Assembly: GCF_014648495.1 (NCBI RefSeq)
Contig: NZ_BMRF01000016.1
Location: 62,001-126,000 of the forward strand
DNA: 64,000 nt
From: Actinomadura cremea
Lineage (GTDB): Bacteria; Actinomycetota; Actinomycetes; Streptosporangiales; Streptosporangiaceae
Direction of reading: 5' to 3'
The translations under genes were made by a program, and so were the position numbers. The notes under the pieces are model-generated. The model did not search any database, was not told the DNA's origin, and saw only the letters and a list, made by a program, of their open reading frames with translations. Below are positions 8,601 through 20,564 of this stretch, piece after piece; the first letter of the stretch is position 1, and the number at the start of each line of letters is the position of its first letter.

Positions 8601-11600
8601 TACGTCGGGGACGCCGACCCCGGCGACCTGCGCGCCGCGCTCGCCGCCGCGCTGCCCGACTACATGGCGCCGTCCGCGCTCGTCCCGCTCGGCGCACTGC
8701 CCCGCACGGTCAACGGCAAGCTCGACCGGGCCGCGCTGCCCGCGCCCGAGGCGGACGTGTCGGACCGGGCGCCGCGCGACGCCAGCGAGGCCGCGCTGTG
8801 CGCGATCTTCGCCGAACTCCTCGGCCTCGACCGGGTCGGCGTCGACGACGACTTCTTCGCGCTCGGCGGGCACTCGCTGCTGGCCGCCCGGGTCGCCGCC
8901 AAGGCCCGCGCCGAACTGGGCCGGTCGCTGTCCATCGCCGACGTCTTCGAGGCCCCCACGGTCGCCGCGCTCGCACCCCGCCTCGCCGCCGCCGACGGCC
9001 CGCGCGTCCGCGACGTGGCCCGCCCCGACATCGTCCCGGCGTCCGCGGCGCAGCGCGGCCTGTGGCTGGAGGAGCGGCTGCGCGGCCCGTCCGCGTCCTA
9101 CGCGCTGCCGCTCGGCATGCGGCTCACCGGCGCGGTGGACGCCGCCGCGCTCGAGGCCGCGTTCCGCGACGTCGTCGCCCGCCACGAAGCCCTGCGCACC
9201 CTGCTCGTGGAAGGGCCCGACGGGCTCCCCGTCCAGCGGATCCTCCCTCCGGCAGCACCCGCCGCCGGCCTTCCGGCCCCGGACGAGCGCGGCCGGTCGG
9301 GCGACGGGCCCGCGGCGGTCCCGGACGTCGCGCCCGTGCGGTTCACGGTCGTGGACGCGCGCGGCGAGACGCCCGGACGGCACGCGGAGATCGAGGCGGG
9401 CGCGGCGTCGCACGTCTTCGACCTCGGCGCGGACGTGCCCGTCCGCGGCACCCTGATCCGGACGGGCGACGAGGCGTGGACGCTCGTCCTGCTGCTGCAC
9501 CACGCCGCGGCCGACGAGTGGTCGTTCACGCCGCTGCTGGCCGACCTCGCCCGCGCCTACGAGGCGCGGACCGCCGGGAACGCCCCGGACTGGAAGCCGC
9601 TGCCCGTCCAGTACGCCGAGTACGCGACCTGGCAGCGCGAGGCCGCGCCGGACCCGGCCGCCCGGCTCGACGCGTGGGAGGCCGCGCTCGCCGGGCTTCC
9701 GGAGGAGACCGTCCTGCCGCTGGACCGGCCCCGCCCGGCCGAGCCGAGCCACCGCGGCGGGCTCGTCCCGTTCCGGCTCCCCGCCGCCGGGGCGCGGCGG
9801 CTCGCGCGCGAGACCGGCACCAGCGTGTTCATGGTGCTGCACGCCGCCGTGGCCGCGCTGCTGCGGCGGGCGGGCGCGGGCGACGACATCGCGCTCGGCT
9901 CGCCCATCGCGGGCCGCCCCGACGACGACCTCGCCGGGCTCGTCGGCGTGTTCGTCAACCCTCTCGTGCTGCGCGCCGACCTGTCCGGCGACCCGACCTT
10001 CGCCGAGCTGCTGGACCGGGTCCGCGCCGCCGACCTCGCCGCGTTCTCCCGCGCCGACGTCCCGTTCGAGCGGGTCGTGGAGCGGCTCGCGCCGGAACGC
10101 TCGCTGGCGCGCAGCCCGCTGTTCCAGGTGATGATCGTCCACCAGCGGCTCGACGACGTGCGGCTCGCGCTGCCCGGCGTGCGCGCGGAGCCGTTCCTGC
10201 CCGAGACCGGCGGCGTCAAGTTCGACCTCGACGTCTACTTCGCGGAGGGCGACGACGAGGTCGAGGGGTTCGCCGCGTACGCCGCCGACCTGTTCGACGC
10301 CGCCACCGTCGAGGGGCTGCTGGACGACCTCGGCGAGCTGCTCGAGCGCGTCACCGCCGACCCGTCCCGCCGGCTGTCCGCGCTCGCCGCGCCCGTCGAG
10401 CATCCCGACACCGCCCGCGAGACCGCCGCGACCGTCGCGCGGCTGATGGAGAAGCGGGCGGCGAGCACCCCCGACCGGGTCGCCGTGGTGTTCGGCGGCA
10501 CCGCCCTCACCTACGCCGAACTGGACCGCCGCGCCGAGGCTCTCGCCGACCGGCTCGCGGCGGCCGGGGCCGGCCCGGAGGAGACGGTCGCGCTCGCCCT
10601 GCCGCGCTCGGACGAGTTCGCCGTCGCGCTGCTCGCCGTCCTCAAGACCGGCGCCGCGTACCTGCCGATCGACCTCGGCTACCCGCCCGCGCGGATCGAC
10701 GCGATGCTGGCCGCCGTCCGGCCGCTGCTCGTCCTCGGCCGGGACGAGCCCCCCGCCGCCGCGCCGCCGCGCCCCCGCCCCGACGTCCGCCCCGGCCACC
10801 CCGCCTACGTGATCTTCACGTCCGGGTCGACCGGGACGCCGAAGGCCGTCGTCGGAACCCAGCGCGCGCTGGCCAACCGCCTCGCGTGGGGCGCCGACCT
10901 CACCGAGGCGGGCGGCACGCGCGTCGCCAAGAGCTCGCCCGCGTTCATCGACGGGACGACCGAACTGCTCGGCGGCCTCGTCGCCGGAGACACCGTCGTC
11001 ATCGCCGACGACGCCACGGCGACGGACGCCGTCGCGCTCGCCGCGTTCGTCGAACGGCACGGCGTCCGCACGGTCACCCTCGTCCCGAGCCTGCTCGCCG
11101 CGCTCGCCGAGAACGGGCTCCCGGAATCCGTCACCACCTGGATCAGCAGCGGCGAGGCACTGCCGCCCGCGCTGGCCGAACGGGTCCCGGCACGGCTCGT
11201 CGACCTGTACGGCTGCTCGGAGGCCGCCGGCGACAGCCTCGTCGCCGACGGCGGGACCGGGGGCCTCGCCCCGATCGCGAACACCCGCGCGCACGTCCTG
11301 GACCCGGCGCTGCGCGAGGTGCCGGTCGGCGAGCTGTACCTGGCGGGGGACGGCCTGGCGCGCGGCTACCTCGGCGACCCGGCCCGCACCGCCGAGCGGT
11401 TCGTCGCGAACCCGTTCGGCCCGCCCGGATCGCGCCTCTACCGCACCGGCGACCGGGTGCGGCGCCGCCCGGACGGCCGCCTGGAGTTCCTCGGCCGCGC
11501 CGACGACCAGGTGAAGATCCGCGGCTTCCGGATCGAGCCGGGCGAGGTGGAGGCGGCCCTCGCCGCACGGCCCGGCGTCCGCCGCGCCGCCGTGGCCGCG

Positions 11601-14600
11601 CACGGCTCCCGGCTCGTCGGGTACGTCACCGGCGACCTGCCCGGGGATACCGACCCGGACGCGGTCCTCGACGGGCTCCGCGACGCCCTTCCCGACTACC
11701 TCGTCCCCGCCGACCTGGTCGTCCTGGACGAGCTGCCGCTCACCCCCAACGGCAAGATCGACCGCCGGGCGCTGCCGGAGCCGGGCCGCCGCGCGGGGCG
11801 CGCGCCCGCGACCGAGACCGAACGCGTCCTGGCCCGCCTCGCCGCGGCCGTCCTCGACCGCCCGCGGGTCGGTGCCGACGACGACTTCTTCCGCACCGGC
11901 GGCGACAGCATCGGCGCCGCCCTGCTGGTCGCCCGCGCCCGCCGCGCCGGCCTGTCGTTCACCGTCCGGGACGTGTTCCGCCTGCGGACCGTCGAGGCAC
12001 TGGCGAAGGCCGCCGAGACCACGGCCGCCGAGAGCCCGGCCGCCGGACCCGCCGCCGCCGAGAGCGCCGACGCGTCCGGCGAGCTGCCGCTGTCGCCGCT
12101 GCAGGAGGGGCTGCTCTTCCACCTGATGCTCGCGGGCGAGGACCGCGACATCTACGTGCAGCAGGCCGTCGTGACGCTGTCGGGGCCGGTCGACCCCGCG
12201 CGGATGGGGGACGCCGTCCGGGCCGTCCTGCGCAAGTTCCCCAACCTGCGCGCCGGGTTCCGGACCGACGGCGACCGCGCCGTCCAGTTCGTCCCCGACG
12301 AGTTCGAGACCCCGTGGACGCACGCCCGGGTGCCCGGGGCGGACGAACTCGAGGCGTTCGTCGACGCGCAGCGCGCCGCGCCGTTCGACCCGTCCGCGCC
12401 GCCGCTCATCCGGTTCGGGCTCGCGAGCCTCGCGGACGACGACCACCGGCTCGTGCTGACGTCCGAACTGATCCTGCTCGACGGCTGGTCGGGCGGGCTG
12501 CTGGTCACCTCGCTCCTGGACGCCTACACCGACGCCGCCGCCGAGGCCGCGCGGCCCGTCCCGTCCTTCCGCGCGTTCCTCGACTGGGTGAACGGGCGCG
12601 ACCGGGACGCCGCCGTGGACGCGTGGCGGCGGGCGCTGTCCGGTTTCGACGAACCGGCGCTCGTCCGTCCGGGCCTCGTGGACGCCCCCGCCGACCTCGC
12701 CGCCGCCGGGGAGGTGCACCGCGACCTGCCCGCCGGGCTCGCCGACCGCCTCGCCGCCGTCGCCCGCGACCACGGCGTCACCCCCGGCACCCTCTTCCAG
12801 ACCGCCTGGGGCCTGGTGCTCATGGCCATGACCGGACGGGACGACGTCGTGTTCGGCGCCTCGGTGTCCGGCCGCCACCCGGACGTCGACGGCGTCGAGT
12901 CGATGGTCGGCCTGCTGTTCAACACGGTCCCCGTCCGCGTGCGGGCCGCGCCCGCCGACCCGCTGACGGCCGTCCTCGGACGCGTGCAGGCCGAGCAGTC
13001 GGAGCTGTTCGACCACACGTTCGTCGCGCTCGCCGACGTGCAGCGCGCCACCGGGCTCGGCACCCTGTTCGACACGCTGTTCGTCTTCCAGAACTTCCCC
13101 GGCATGCCGACCGACCGGGGCTTCGGCCCGTCCGGCGATCTGCGGGTCATCGGCCGGGAGGTCCGCGACGCCACCCACTACCCGGTGACGATGGTCGTCG
13201 AGCCCGGCGCCGCGCTGCGCGTCATGTACCGGGGCGACGCGTTCACCGAGGCCGAGGCCGACCGGATCACCGACCGGTACGTCCGGGCCCTGGAGGCGCT
13301 CGCCACGGCGCCGCGTACCCCGAACCACCGGCTCGACCTGCTCGTCCCCGCCGAGCACGACCGGCTCCGCCGCGACCGGGACGAGGCGGTGCGGCCCGTC
13401 CCGGAGGTGACGGTCGCCGAGCTGCTCGCCGACCGCGCGGCCCGGCAGCCGGACGCGCCCGCGCTGGTCTCGCTCCCGGACGTCCGGCTCACCTACGGGG
13501 AGCTGAACGCCGAGGTCAACCGGCTCGCGCGGCTGCTGATCGCGCACGGCGCCGGGCCCGAACGGGTCGTCGCGCTCGCGCTGCCGCGGTCCGCGCGGAC
13601 GGTCGTGGCGCTGTTCGCGGTCCTGCGCACCGGCGCCGCCTATCTGCCGCTCGAACTCGACTACCCGGCCGACCGGCTCGACTACATGCTCGCCGACGCC
13701 GGTCCCGCGGTCCTGGTGTCGCACCGCGACATCGCCGCCGGGCTCGCGCACACCGGGACCGTCCTCGCGCTCGACGACCCCGACGTCGCGAAGGCCCTCG
13801 CCGGCCTCCCCGGCCACGACCTCGCGCCCGAGGAGACGCCCGGTTTCGCGCCCGGCACCCCGGACCGCCTCGACCACCCCGCGTACGTCATCTACACGTC
13901 CGGCTCCACGGGACGGCCGAAGGGCGTCGTCACCCCGTACCGGGGGCTGACGAACATGCAGTACAACCACCGCGCGAACATCTTCGAGCCCGTCATGGAG
14001 GCGACGGACGGGCGCCCGCTGAGGATCGCGCACACGGTGTCGTTCTCGTTCGACATGTCGTGGGAGGAACTGCTCTGGCTCGTCGAAGGTCACGAGGTGC
14101 ACGTCTGCGACGAGGACCTCCGCCGCGACGCCGAGGCCCTCACCGACTACCTGCGGCGCCACCGGATCGACGTCATCAACGTGACCCCGACCTACGCGCA
14201 GCAGCTCCTCGACGAGGGCCTGCTGGACGGCGAGCACCGGCCGCCGCTCGTCCTGCTCGGCGGCGAGGCCGTCCCGGCGTCCGTCTGGGACCGGCTCGCC
14301 GCCGCCGACGGCGTCCTCGGCTACAACCTGTACGGGCCCACCGAGTACACGATCAACACGCTCGGCGGCGGCACCGAGGACAGCGCCACCCCGACCGTCG
14401 GCAAGCCCATCTGGAACACCCGCGGCCACGTGCTGGACGGCGCGCTGCGGCCCGTCCCGCCCGGCGCCCCCGGCGAGCTGTACATCGCGGGGGCGGGGCT
14501 CGCCCGCGGCTACCTCGGCCGCGCCGACCTGACCGCCGAGCGGTTCGTCGCCGACCCCTTCGACGCGTCCGGCGGACGCATGTACCGCACCGGCGACCTG

Positions 14601-17600
14601 GTCCGGGTCCGCGACGACGGCAACATCGACTTCCTCGGCCGCACCGACGACCAGGTGAAGATCCGCGGCTACCGGGTGGAGCTCGCCGAGGTCGAGGCCG
14701 CGCTCGCCGCCGAACCCGGCGTCGGGCAGGCCGCCGTGATCGCCGCCGACACCGACGTGCCGGGCGTGAAGCGGCTCGTCGGCTACGTCGTCCCGGACGG
14801 CGCCCGCGACGGCGCCGCCGACGAGCAGCTCGCCGAGTGGCGGCAGATCTACGACGCCGAGTACACCGAGGTCGGGACGGTCGTCCACACCGAGGAGTTC
14901 GCCGGCTGGGACAGCAGCTACGACGGCGCCCCGATCCCGCTCGACGACATGCGCGAATGGCGGGAGACGACCGTCGAGCGCATCCGCGGCCTGAACCCGC
15001 GCCGCGTCCTGGAGATCGGTGTCGGCGCGGGCCTCCTGCTCACCCGCCTCGCCCCCGCCGCCGAGGAGTACTGGGGCACCGACTTCTCCGCGCCCGTCAT
15101 CGACAAGCTCCGCGCGGACCTCGGCCCCGACTCCCCGGTCCGGCTGAGCTGCCGTCCCGCGCACGACACCGAGGGCCTGCCCGAAGGCCGCTTCGACACG
15201 ATCGTCATCAACTCGGTCGTCCAGTACTTCCCGGGCGCCGGCTACCTCGAGGACGTCATCGGCAAGGCCATGCGGCTCCTCGCACCGGGGGGAGCGCTGT
15301 TCGTCGGCGACGTCCGTGACCTGCGCACCGTCCGCGGCCTGCACGCCGCCGTCCGGCTGGGCCGCGGCGACACCGATCTCGACGCGGTCGAGCGCGCCGT
15401 CCGGATGGAGAAGGAGCTCCTCCTCGACCCGGCGTTCTTCGCCGCGCTCGACGGCCCCGCGCGCGTCGACGTCCTCACCCGGCGCGGCGTCCACCACAAC
15501 GAGCTGACCCGCCACCGCTACGACGCGATCCTCTGGAAGCCCGGCGGTGAGGCCGCGCCCGCTCCGGAGACGTCCGTGGTGGACTGGCCCGGCCCCGAGT
15601 CGCGCGCCCGGGAGGCTGCGGCGCCCGCCATGCCGGTCGTGCCGGACGGCGCCCGGGAACCGGTTCCCGCGAACGACCCGGCCCGGACTCCGGCCGGTCG
15701 AGACGTGCCGTCAGGGTCCGGCCCGGCGGGCGCGGAGGCGATCGAGGGGGTGCTGGACCGGGCCGGCGGGCCGCTGCGCGTCCGGGGGATCCCGGACCCG
15801 CGGCTGTCGGGCGAGGTCGCGGCGCTGCGCGTCCTCCGGGAGGGCGGGTCCGCCGAGGAGGCGCGGGCGGCGCTGGCCGCACCGCCCGAGGGAGTCGAAC
15901 CCGAGGAATTCCTCGCGCGCTTCCCCGGCGCCGTCCTCACCCCCTCCGCCGAGGCCGGAAAGTACGACGCCGTGTTCGGCGGCGGCGCCGCGCACCTGCC
16001 CGCCGCGCCCGGCCGGGCGCCCGCCTCCTACGCCAACGACCCCGTCGCGGCGCGCGACCTCGGGGTGCTCGCCGCCCGCGTGCGGGAGGCCCTCAAGCGG
16101 CGGCTGCCCGGCTACCTCGTGCCGAGCGCGATCATGACGCTGGACGCGCTGCCGCTCACCGTCAACGGCAAGCTCGACCGCCGCGCCCTGCCCGACCCCG
16201 GCCGGGACGGCCCGCGCCGTGCCGGACGGCCGCCGCGCACCCCCGTCGAGCACCTGATGTGCACGCTGTTCGCCGAGGTGCTGGACGCGCCGGGCGCCGG
16301 GATCGACGACGACTTCTTCGACCTCGGCGGGCACTCGCTGCTGGCCACCCGGCTCGTCGGCCGGGCCCGCGCGGTGCTGGGCGCCGAGCTGGCCATCCGC
16401 GACCTGTTCGAGGCGCCGACGGTCGCCGAGCTGGCCGAGCGGGTGCACCGCAACGCGGGCGCCGCCGCCCGGCCCGTCCTCGCGCCGCGCGAGCGGCCCG
16501 AGGTCGTCCCGGCGTCGTCCGCGCAGAACCGGCTGTGGCTGCTCGACCAGCTGCTCCGGGAGGACGACGGCCCGCGCGACGCCTACCACCTGCCGCTCGG
16601 CGTGCGGCTGCGCGGCGACCTCGACCGGACGGCGCTGGAGGCGGCGATCGGCGACGTGGTCGCCCGGCACGAGGCGCTGCGCACCGTGTTCGCCGAGCAC
16701 GAGGAGGCCCCGCACCAGCGGATCCTGTCCCCGGCGGAGGCCCGGCCCGTCCTGGAGATCGCGGACGGCGACCCCGCCGCGTTCATCGCCCGGCCGTTCG
16801 ACCTCGCCGCCGACATCCCGCTGCGGGTCGCGGTGTTCCCGGAGGGCGACCGCACCACCGGGACGACCGAGCACCTGCTCCTCGCGGTGTTCCACCACAT
16901 CGCGTTCGACGAGTGGTCGTTCGGCCCGTTCGCGCGCGACGTCGCCGAGGCGTACGCCGCGCGCCTCGGCGGGGACGCCCCCGCGTGGGAGCCGCCGCCC
17001 GTCCAGTACGCCGACCACACGCTGTGGCAGCGGGAGCTGCTCGGCGATCCGCTCGACCCGGGCAGCGTCCACGCCCGCCAGCTCGACCACTGGGCGCGGG
17101 CGCTCGCGGGCGCCCCGGAGGAGGTGCCGCTGCCGGTGGACCGGCCCCGCCCCGGGACGGTCGGGCAGCGCGGCGCCGTGCTCACCGCGGACCTGCCGCC
17201 GGGCCTCACCGGACGGCTCCGCCGCGTCGCGCGCGACGCGGGGGCCAGCATGTTCATGGTCGGCCAGGCCGCGGTGGCGGCGCTGCTGCACCGGGCCGGC
17301 GCGGGCGACGACGTCCCGCTCGGCAGCCCGGTCGCGGGCCGCACCGAGGAGGCCGCCGCCGACCTCGTCGGGTTCTTCGTGAACACGCTGGTGCTGCGCG
17401 CCGACCTGTCCGGCGCGCCCACGTTCGCCGAGCTGCTCGGGCGCGTCCGGGAGGCCGACCTCGCGGGCCTGGCCAACCAGGACCTGCCGTTCGAGGCGCT
17501 GGTCGAGGCGCTGCGGCCGCGCCGGGTGCCCGGCCGCAACCCGCTGTTCCAGGTGATGGTCGGCTACGAGAACCAGGGAGTGGGGGACGTGCGGTTCCCC

Positions 17601-18161
17601 GGCCTCGAGCAGCGGGAGGCGCTGTTCGCGCCGGGCGCGGCGAAGTTCGACCTGGACTTCATCTTCCGCGAGGCACCGGACGGCGAGCTGCGGCTGATCC
17701 TCGACTACTCCGCCGACCTGTTCGACGCCGCGACCGCCGCGGCCCTGGCCGACGGCCTCGTCGCGGTGCTGGAGGCGGTCGCCGCCGATCCGGGCGTGCG
17801 GGTCGCCGCGCTGCCCGCCCCGGCCACCGGCCCGGCGGTGCCCGCCACCGCGGGCCCCGCGTCTCCCGCGCATCCCGTCGCCGGTGCCCGTCCGGACGTC
17901 CCCGCGCCGGCGCGGCCCGCGCCCGGGGGAGCGGACCTGCGGGACGCGCTCTGCCGGATCTTCGCGGCCGAGCTGGGCGTCCCGCAGGTGGGGCCGGACG
18001 ACGACTTCTTCGACCTCGGCGGGCACTCGCTGCTCGCCATGCGACTCGTCCGGCGGATCAGGAAGGAGACCGGACGCGACGCCGTGAAGATCGCGACGCT
18101 CATGGCCGCGCCGAGCGTCGCCGCCCTGCTGGAACGTCCGGAACTGGCCGGGGAGCGGTGA
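5676..18161 (+). CDS. Siderophore NRPS: C-A(Gly)-PCP-C-A(bAla)-PCP-C*-A(hOrn)-MT-PCP-C-PCP
   Basis: A 4161-residue synthetase. Approximate domains: C1 50-480 (HHIAWDG near 230); A1 553-1015; PCP1 Ser near 1070; C2 1120-1555 (HHAAADE near 1273); A2 1582-2028; PCP2 (GGDS) near 2075; C3 2136-2550; A3 from 2578 with an N-methyltransferase inserted at 3051-3290 (EIGVGAG); PCP3 near 3550; C4 3611-4050 (HHIAFDE); PCP4 near 4112, then the end. Pocket residues read by eye are DILQLGMIWK (Gly), IDTTISLGDK (resembles beta-Ala codes) and DMENLGLINK (N5-hydroxyornithine). C3 has lost the catalytic His pair (E2264, L2265). The last module lacks an A domain and there is no thioesterase. C1 carries a Gly/Pro/Ala-rich insert of about 55 residues. 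Start uncertain: GTG 5661 abuts the iron box, ATG 5676 lacks a clear RBS, GTG 5691 has AAAGAG upstream. Confidence 0.93.
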   Translation: MKELSVQDQQTSIGDTATRRRELMRRMMAEAGLGPGAARLAARGHDGPAPLSHAQQSMWLHHRTFPDSAAYNVCLLVRMDGALDTAALEEALRGLIRRHAILRTLYRDADGHGTARADGAPGSMGAVPGSAGPGGSDGPAPASGRPAGAGGPAAGDAAHGNGSSRAPDGVGAVQVVTDDDSLDLTPVECADAGARAAELAARAFDLRTERPIRLELLRLGPGEHALVLVVHHIAWDGMTWGSLSRDLSALYRAAVTGEPDGLPALDVQYADFAEWEQKQPVAEDDLAFWRERLDPPPAPLDLPADRPRGATASERGGRRARRFDDDVTEGMRELAAEENLTSYMVMLTAYATLLHRYTGTDDVAIGSAVMNREHAEVERLVGNFGNTLVLRADLAGAPTFREALRRVGRTVSDAFAHQSVPYDRIVRDLRPARVGGRSPFFDTMLLFLAQEIGELDLPGVTSSWTHVHNGTTHFDLSLEAFVRPHGMTVEATFRRELFDDARIDALLGHLETLLGDALADPDRPIGALEVTDAAERALIDRANATDAPLPDTNVVELFTAQAARTPGATAVEARDGSLTYAELDRRSSALAAALRARGAGPGAVVALALPRTPDLVVALLGVLKSGAAYLPLDLEHPPGRLAHMLDDARPVCAVVTPGTAALLPEGTAALVLDGPLEDDPSAPAPVRGDDLAYVIYTSGSTGRPKGVAIPHRALANFLLDTRDRLRLAPGDRLVAVTTIAFDIAALELYAPLIDGAAVVLAGRDDVRDPARLAGLLRDATIIQGTPSLLGTLDPAALRGLRVLVGGEALPPALAGTLAGTASLATNMYGPTEATIWATAADLPGSGIGVPFRNTRAHVLDRRLRPVPVGVPGELYLAGDQLARGYVNRPDLTAERFVADPYGPPGSRMYRTGDLARRARDGSIEYLGRTDDQVKIRGFRIEPAEAQAVLAARPGVEQAAVVVREDRPGESRLVGYYVGDADPGDLRAALAAALPDYMAPSALVPLGALPRTVNGKLDRAALPAPEADVSDRAPRDASEAALCAIFAELLGLDRVGVDDDFFALGGHSLLAARVAAKARAELGRSLSIADVFEAPTVAALAPRLAAADGPRVRDVARPDIVPASAAQRGLWLEERLRGPSASYALPLGMRLTGAVDAAALEAAFRDVVARHEALRTLLVEGPDGLPVQRILPPAAPAAGLPAPDERGRSGDGPAAVPDVAPVRFTVVDARGETPGRHAEIEAGAASHVFDLGADVPVRGTLIRTGDEAWTLVLLLHHAAADEWSFTPLLADLARAYEARTAGNAPDWKPLPVQYAEYATWQREAAPDPAARLDAWEAALAGLPEETVLPLDRPRPAEPSHRGGLVPFRLPAAGARRLARETGTSVFMVLHAAVAALLRRAGAGDDIALGSPIAGRPDDDLAGLVGVFVNPLVLRADLSGDPTFAELLDRVRAADLAAFSRADVPFERVVERLAPERSLARSPLFQVMIVHQRLDDVRLALPGVRAEPFLPETGGVKFDLDVYFAEGDDEVEGFAAYAADLFDAATVEGLLDDLGELLERVTADPSRRLSALAAPVEHPDTARETAATVARLMEKRAASTPDRVAVVFGGTALTYAELDRRAEALADRLAAAGAGPEETVALALPRSDEFAVALLAVLKTGAAYLPIDLGYPPARIDAMLAAVRPLLVLGRDEPPAAAPPRPRPDVRPGHPAYVIFTSGSTGTPKAVVGTQRALANRLAWGADLTEAGGTRVAKSSPAFIDGTTELLGGLVAGDTVVIADDATATDAVALAAFVERHGVRTVTLVPSLLAALAENGLPESVTTWISSGEALPPALAERVPARLVDLYGCSEAAGDSLVADGGTGGLAPIANTRAHVLDPALREVPVGELYLAGDGLARGYLGDPARTAERFVANPFGPPGSRLYRTGDRVRRRPDGRLEFLGRADDQVKIRGFRIEPGEVEAALAARPGVRRAAVAAHGSRLVGYVTGDLPGDTDPDAVLDGLRDALPDYLVPADLVVLDELPLTPNGKIDRRALPEPGRRAGRAPATETERVLARLAAAVLDRPRVGADDDFFRTGGDSIGAALLVARARRAGLSFTVRDVFRLRTVEALAKAAETTAAESPAAGPAAAESADASGELPLSPLQEGLLFHLMLAGEDRDIYVQQAVVTLSGPVDPARMGDAVRAVLRKFPNLRAGFRTDGDRAVQFVPDEFETPWTHARVPGADELEAFVDAQRAAPFDPSAPPLIRFGLASLADDDHRLVLTSELILLDGWSGGLLVTSLLDAYTDAAAEAARPVPSFRAFLDWVNGRDRDAAVDAWRRALSGFDEPALVRPGLVDAPADLAAAGEVHRDLPAGLADRLAAVARDHGVTPGTLFQTAWGLVLMAMTGRDDVVFGASVSGRHPDVDGVESMVGLLFNTVPVRVRAAPADPLTAVLGRVQAEQSELFDHTFVALADVQRATGLGTLFDTLFVFQNFPGMPTDRGFGPSGDLRVIGREVRDATHYPVTMVVEPGAALRVMYRGDAFTEAEADRITDRYVRALEALATAPRTPNHRLDLLVPAEHDRLRRDRDEAVRPVPEVTVAELLADRAARQPDAPALVSLPDVRLTYGELNAEVNRLARLLIAHGAGPERVVALALPRSARTVVALFAVLRTGAAYLPLELDYPADRLDYMLADAGPAVLVSHRDIAAGLAHTGTVLALDDPDVAKALAGLPGHDLAPEETPGFAPGTPDRLDHPAYVIYTSGSTGRPKGVVTPYRGLTNMQYNHRANIFEPVMEATDGRPLRIAHTVSFSFDMSWEELLWLVEGHEVHVCDEDLRRDAEALTDYLRRHRIDVINVTPTYAQQLLDEGLLDGEHRPPLVLLGGEAVPASVWDRLAAADGVLGYNLYGPTEYTINTLGGGTEDSATPTVGKPIWNTRGHVLDGALRPVPPGAPGELYIAGAGLARGYLGRADLTAERFVADPFDASGGRMYRTGDLVRVRDDGNIDFLGRTDDQVKIRGYRVELAEVEAALAAEPGVGQAAVIAADTDVPGVKRLVGYVVPDGARDGAADEQLAEWRQIYDAEYTEVGTVVHTEEFAGWDSSYDGAPIPLDDMREWRETTVERIRGLNPRRVLEIGVGAGLLLTRLAPAAEEYWGTDFSAPVIDKLRADLGPDSPVRLSCRPAHDTEGLPEGRFDTIVINSVVQYFPGAGYLEDVIGKAMRLLAPGGALFVGDVRDLRTVRGLHAAVRLGRGDTDLDAVERAVRMEKELLLDPAFFAALDGPARVDVLTRRGVHHNELTRHRYDAILWKPGGEAAPAPETSVVDWPGPESRAREAAAPAMPVVPDGAREPVPANDPARTPAGRDVPSGSGPAGAEAIEGVLDRAGGPLRVRGIPDPRLSGEVAALRVLREGGSAEEARAALAAPPEGVEPEEFLARFPGAVLTPSAEAGKYDAVFGGGAAHLPAAPGRAPASYANDPVAARDLGVLAARVREALKRRLPGYLVPSAIMTLDALPLTVNGKLDRRALPDPGRDGPRRAGRPPRTPVEHLMCTLFAEVLDAPGAGIDDDFFDLGGHSLLATRLVGRARAVLGAELAIRDLFEAPTVAELAERVHRNAGAAARPVLAPRERPEVVPASSAQNRLWLLDQLLREDDGPRDAYHLPLGVRLRGDLDRTALEAAIGDVVARHEALRTVFAEHEEAPHQRILSPAEARPVLEIADGDPAAFIARPFDLAADIPLRVAVFPEGDRTTGTTEHLLLAVFHHIAFDEWSFGPFARDVAEAYAARLGGDAPAWEPPPVQYADHTLWQRELLGDPLDPGSVHARQLDHWARALAGAPEEVPLPVDRPRPGTVGQRGAVLTADLPPGLTGRLRRVARDAGASMFMVGQAAVAALLHRAGAGDDVPLGSPVAGRTEEAAADLVGFFVNTLVLRADLSGAPTFAELLGRVREADLAGLANQDLPFEALVEALRPRRVPGRNPLFQVMVGYENQGVGDVRFPGLEQREALFAPGAAKFDLDFIFREAPDGELRLILDYSADLFDAATAAALADGLVAVLEAVAADPGVRVAALPAPATGPAVPATAGPASPAHPVAGARPDVPAPARPAPGGADLRDALCRIFAAELGVPQVGPDDDFFDLGGHSLLAMRLVRRIRKETGRDAVKIATLMAAPSVAALLERPELAGER

Positions 18162-18195
18162 GCGGGCTCTCATAACGGACATGACCATTGCCGAG

Positions 18196-18214
18196 TTAGG
18201 GCAGCCTAACCTAA
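18196..18214. promoter_or_regulatory. Iron box upstream of the siderophore-binding lipoprotein
   Basis: TTAGGGCAGCCTAACCTAA matches the iron-box consensus at 16 of 19 positions. It lies 51 bp before the lipoprotein ATG and shows that the last three genes have their own iron-controlled promoter. It also argues against the longer in-frame start at 18181. Confidence 0.87.
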
Positions 18215-18264
18215 GATCTTTCGACGGTAACCCCCTTGGAAATGTGGAAGGACACCGGTCCACT

Positions 18265-19281
18265 ATGCGCAACATGATGCGGCGGCTGGCCGTCGCGGGC
18301 GCGCTCGTCCTCGGCCTGAGCGCGACGGCCGCGTGCGGCGACGACGAACCCGCCCGGGAAGGGGCCGGCGGCGCCGCCTCCGGCGCCTTCCCGGTCACGA
18401 TCACCCACAAGCTCGGCGAGACGACCGTCGAGTCGGAGCCCGAGCGGATCGTCGCCCTCGGCGAGGTCGACCAGGACACGCTGCTCGCCCTCGGCGTCCA
18501 GCCCGTGGGAATGACCGAGCTGACCGGCGTCCAGGACGACGGTCTCTCCCCGTGGACCACGTCCGAGATCACCGGAGAGAAGCCGAAGCTGCTGAAGGCC
18601 GGCGAGACCGGCTTCAACCTGGAGGAGATCGCGGCGCTGCGCCCCGACCTCATCCTCGCGGGCGGCGACTTCTGGATCGACAAGGAGTACGAGAAGCTCT
18701 CCCGGCTCGCGCCCACCGTCGCCTACCAGACGGGCCCCGCCGAGGACACGTGGCAGCAGATCACCGTGCAGACCGCCACGGCGGTCGGCCGCAAGGCCGA
18801 CGGCGAGAAGCTCGTCGAGGACGTCGAGGCGAAGATCGCCGCGGTCAAGAGCGAGCACCCCGAGCTGGAGGGCAAGGGCGTCGCGTTCACCAGCGTGATG
18901 CCGTCCGGGAACATCGCCGTGATGAAGTCCCCGGAGGACACCAGCGTCAAGCTGCTGAACCAGTTCGGCATGACGCTGCCCGAGACGATCTCGAAGCTGC
19001 CCGGTGAGGGCTTCGCCGCCGAGCTGAGCATGGAGAAGGTGTCCGTCCTGGACGTCGACGTGCTGATCAGCCACTACAACGACGACCCCGCGACGCAGAA
19101 GAAGTTCGAGGGGAGCCGGCTGTTCTCCAGCCTGAAGAACGTCGAGCGCGGCTCCTACGTCCCGATCAACCTGCAGGAGTTCTGGACGCTGCGCACCCCG
19201 ACGCCGCTGGCCGTCCCGTACCTCGTCGACAACGTCGTCCCGAAGATCGCCGAAGCGGCCGCGAAGGCCGAGTCCGCCTGA
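18265..19281 (+). CDS. Ferric-siderophore ABC transporter substrate-binding lipoprotein
   Basis: A 338-residue FecB/FhuD-type periplasmic-binding protein. The ATG at 18265 is chosen because it gives a short Arg-rich n-region, a hydrophobic core and a lipobox ending SATAAC (Cys about residue 24), and because an iron box precedes it. GGAAGGA lies 12 bp upstream. The mature part has the two-lobe family motifs: SEPERIVALGEVDQDTLLALG near residues 55-75 and LRPDLILAG in the first lobe. It should sit on the outer face of the membrane and capture the ferric siderophore for an ABC permease, but no permease or ATPase gene is visible in the window. Its stop overlaps the region where the hydroxylase gene begins, so it is the first gene of an operon with the hydroxylase and mbtH. 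Confidence 0.92.
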   Translation: MRNMMRRLAVAGALVLGLSATAACGDDEPAREGAGGAASGAFPVTITHKLGETTVESEPERIVALGEVDQDTLLALGVQPVGMTELTGVQDDGLSPWTTSEITGEKPKLLKAGETGFNLEEIAALRPDLILAGGDFWIDKEYEKLSRLAPTVAYQTGPAEDTWQQITVQTATAVGRKADGEKLVEDVEAKIAAVKSEHPELEGKGVAFTSVMPSGNIAVMKSPEDTSVKLLNQFGMTLPETISKLPGEGFAAELSMEKVSVLDVDVLISHYNDDPATQKKFEGSRLFSSLKNVERGSYVPINLQEFWTLRTPTPLAVPYLVDNVVPKIAEAAAKAESA

Positions 19282-19295
19282 TGCCGGAGGAGCGA

Positions 19296-20564
19296 ATGCA
19301 GACCCCCGTTCATGACGTCGTGGGCGTCGGATTCGGACCCTCCAACCTGGCGCTCGCGGTGGCGCTGGAGGAGGAGCACGGACCCGGCACGGACGCCGTG
19401 TTCTTCGAACGGCAGGCCGAGTTCGGCTGGCACAAGGGAATGCTGATCGACGGCGCCACCATGCAGGTCCACTTCCTCAAGGACCTGGTGTCGCTGCGCA
19501 ACCCGTCCAGCCGCTACTCCTTCCTGTCCTACCTGCACGGCAAGGGCCGCCTGGTCGACTTCGTCAACCACAAGACGATGTTCCCGACCCGGGTGGAGTT
19601 CCACGACTACCTGGAATGGACGGCCGCCGCGTTCGCCGGCCGGGTCCGCTACCGCTCCGAGGTCGTCGCACTGAGGCCGCACGACGACGCGACCCTCGCG
19701 GTCGTCGTGCGGCGCGACGACGAGCTCGAGACCCATCTGGCGCGGAACGTGGTCATCGGCGCCGGGCTCGAGCCCGTCCTCCCCGAGGGCCTGCCGGCCG
19801 ACGACCGGATCTGGCACAGCGAGGACCTGCTGACCCGGCTCGCCGAGCGGCCCGGCTGGGACCCCCGCCGCGTCGTCGTGGTCGGCGCCGGGCAGAGCGC
19901 CGCCGAGGCCGTCGAGTACCTCCACCGGACGTACCCGAACACCGAGGTGTGCGCGGTGTTCGCCCGGTACGGCTACTCGCCCGCCGACGACAGCTCGTTC
20001 GCGAACCGCATCTTCGACCCGGAGGCCGTCGAGCACTACTACGCGGCGCCGGACGAGGTGAAGCGGATGCTGATGGACTACTCCCGCAACACCAACTACT
20101 CCGTGGTGGACCTCGACCTCATCGACGAGCTGTACCGCCGCGCGTACGCGGAGAAGGTCGCGGGCGTGCAGCGGCTGCGGATCCTCAACGTCTCGCGCGT
20201 CCTGGACGTGCGCGACGACCCGGACGCCGTGCGGGTGCGGGTCGGCTTCCTGCCGACCGGGGAGGCCGCCGACCTGGACGCCGACGCGGTCGTCTACGCG
20301 ACCGGCTACCGCGAGCGCGACCCGATCGCGCTGCTCGGCGAGGCCGGCCGGCACTGCGTCACCGGCCCGGACGGCCGCCTCGCCATGGAGCGCGACTACC
20401 GGGTCGCCACCGAGCCCGGCCGCGACTGGAACGTCTATCTGCAGGGCGCCACCGAGCACAGCCACGGCATCGCGTCGTCGCTGCTGTCCATGACGGCGGT
20501 CCGCACCGGCGACATCGTCGGGTCGATCGCCCGCCGTTCCGCCCCCGTCGCCCAGGAGGTCTGA
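19296..20564 (+). CDS. L-ornithine N5-monooxygenase (SidA/PvdA family)
   Basis: A flavin-dependent N-hydroxylase of 422 residues. The FAD-binding motif GVGFGPSNLALA is at the N-terminus, the NADPH motif VVVGAGQSAAEAVEYL is at about residues 194-210, and the family motif YATGYRERDP comes later. It hydroxylates the side-chain amine of free ornithine (lysine is the alternative in this family). Ornithine is favoured because the NRPS A3 pocket reads as hydroxyornithine. ATG 19296 is preferred because GGAGG lies 5 bp upstream and the homologous N-terminus begins TPVHDVVG. ATG 19281, overlapping the previous stop, is the alternative. No separate formyl- or acetyltransferase gene follows. Confidence 0.92.
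   Translation: MQTPVHDVVGVGFGPSNLALAVALEEEHGPGTDAVFFERQAEFGWHKGMLIDGATMQVHFLKDLVSLRNPSSRYSFLSYLHGKGRLVDFVNHKTMFPTRVEFHDYLEWTAAAFAGRVRYRSEVVALRPHDDATLAVVVRRDDELETHLARNVVIGAGLEPVLPEGLPADDRIWHSEDLLTRLAERPGWDPRRVVVVGAGQSAAEAVEYLHRTYPNTEVCAVFARYGYSPADDSSFANRIFDPEAVEHYYAAPDEVKRMLMDYSRNTNYSVVDLDLIDELYRRAYAEKVAGVQRLRILNVSRVLDVRDDPDAVRVRVGFLPTGEAADLDADAVVYATGYRERDPIALLGEAGRHCVTGPDGRLAMERDYRVATEPGRDWNVYLQGATEHSHGIASSLLSMTAVRTGDIVGSIARRSAPVAQEV

Noticed and set aside
5627-15319. Second long plus-strand frame overlapping the NRPS
   Set aside because: Shadow frame: Arg/Pro-rich, no motifs, shares bases with the NRPS in another phase.
5949-15515. Very long open frame on the minus strand opposite the NRPS (about 3190 codons)
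   Set aside because: High-GC DNA leaves antisense frames open. The translation is Arg/Gly/Val-rich with no family motifs and no RBS, while the sense strand has perfect NRPS domains.
18181-18264. Longer N-terminus of the siderophore-binding protein from ATG 18181
   Set aside because: It would contain the iron box and place a polar segment before the lipoprotein signal.
19296-20564. NRPS-independent (aerobactin/desferrioxamine-type) siderophore pathway
   Set aside because: The hydroxylase alone fits, but there are no IucA/IucC-type synthetases; the NRPS explains the locus.
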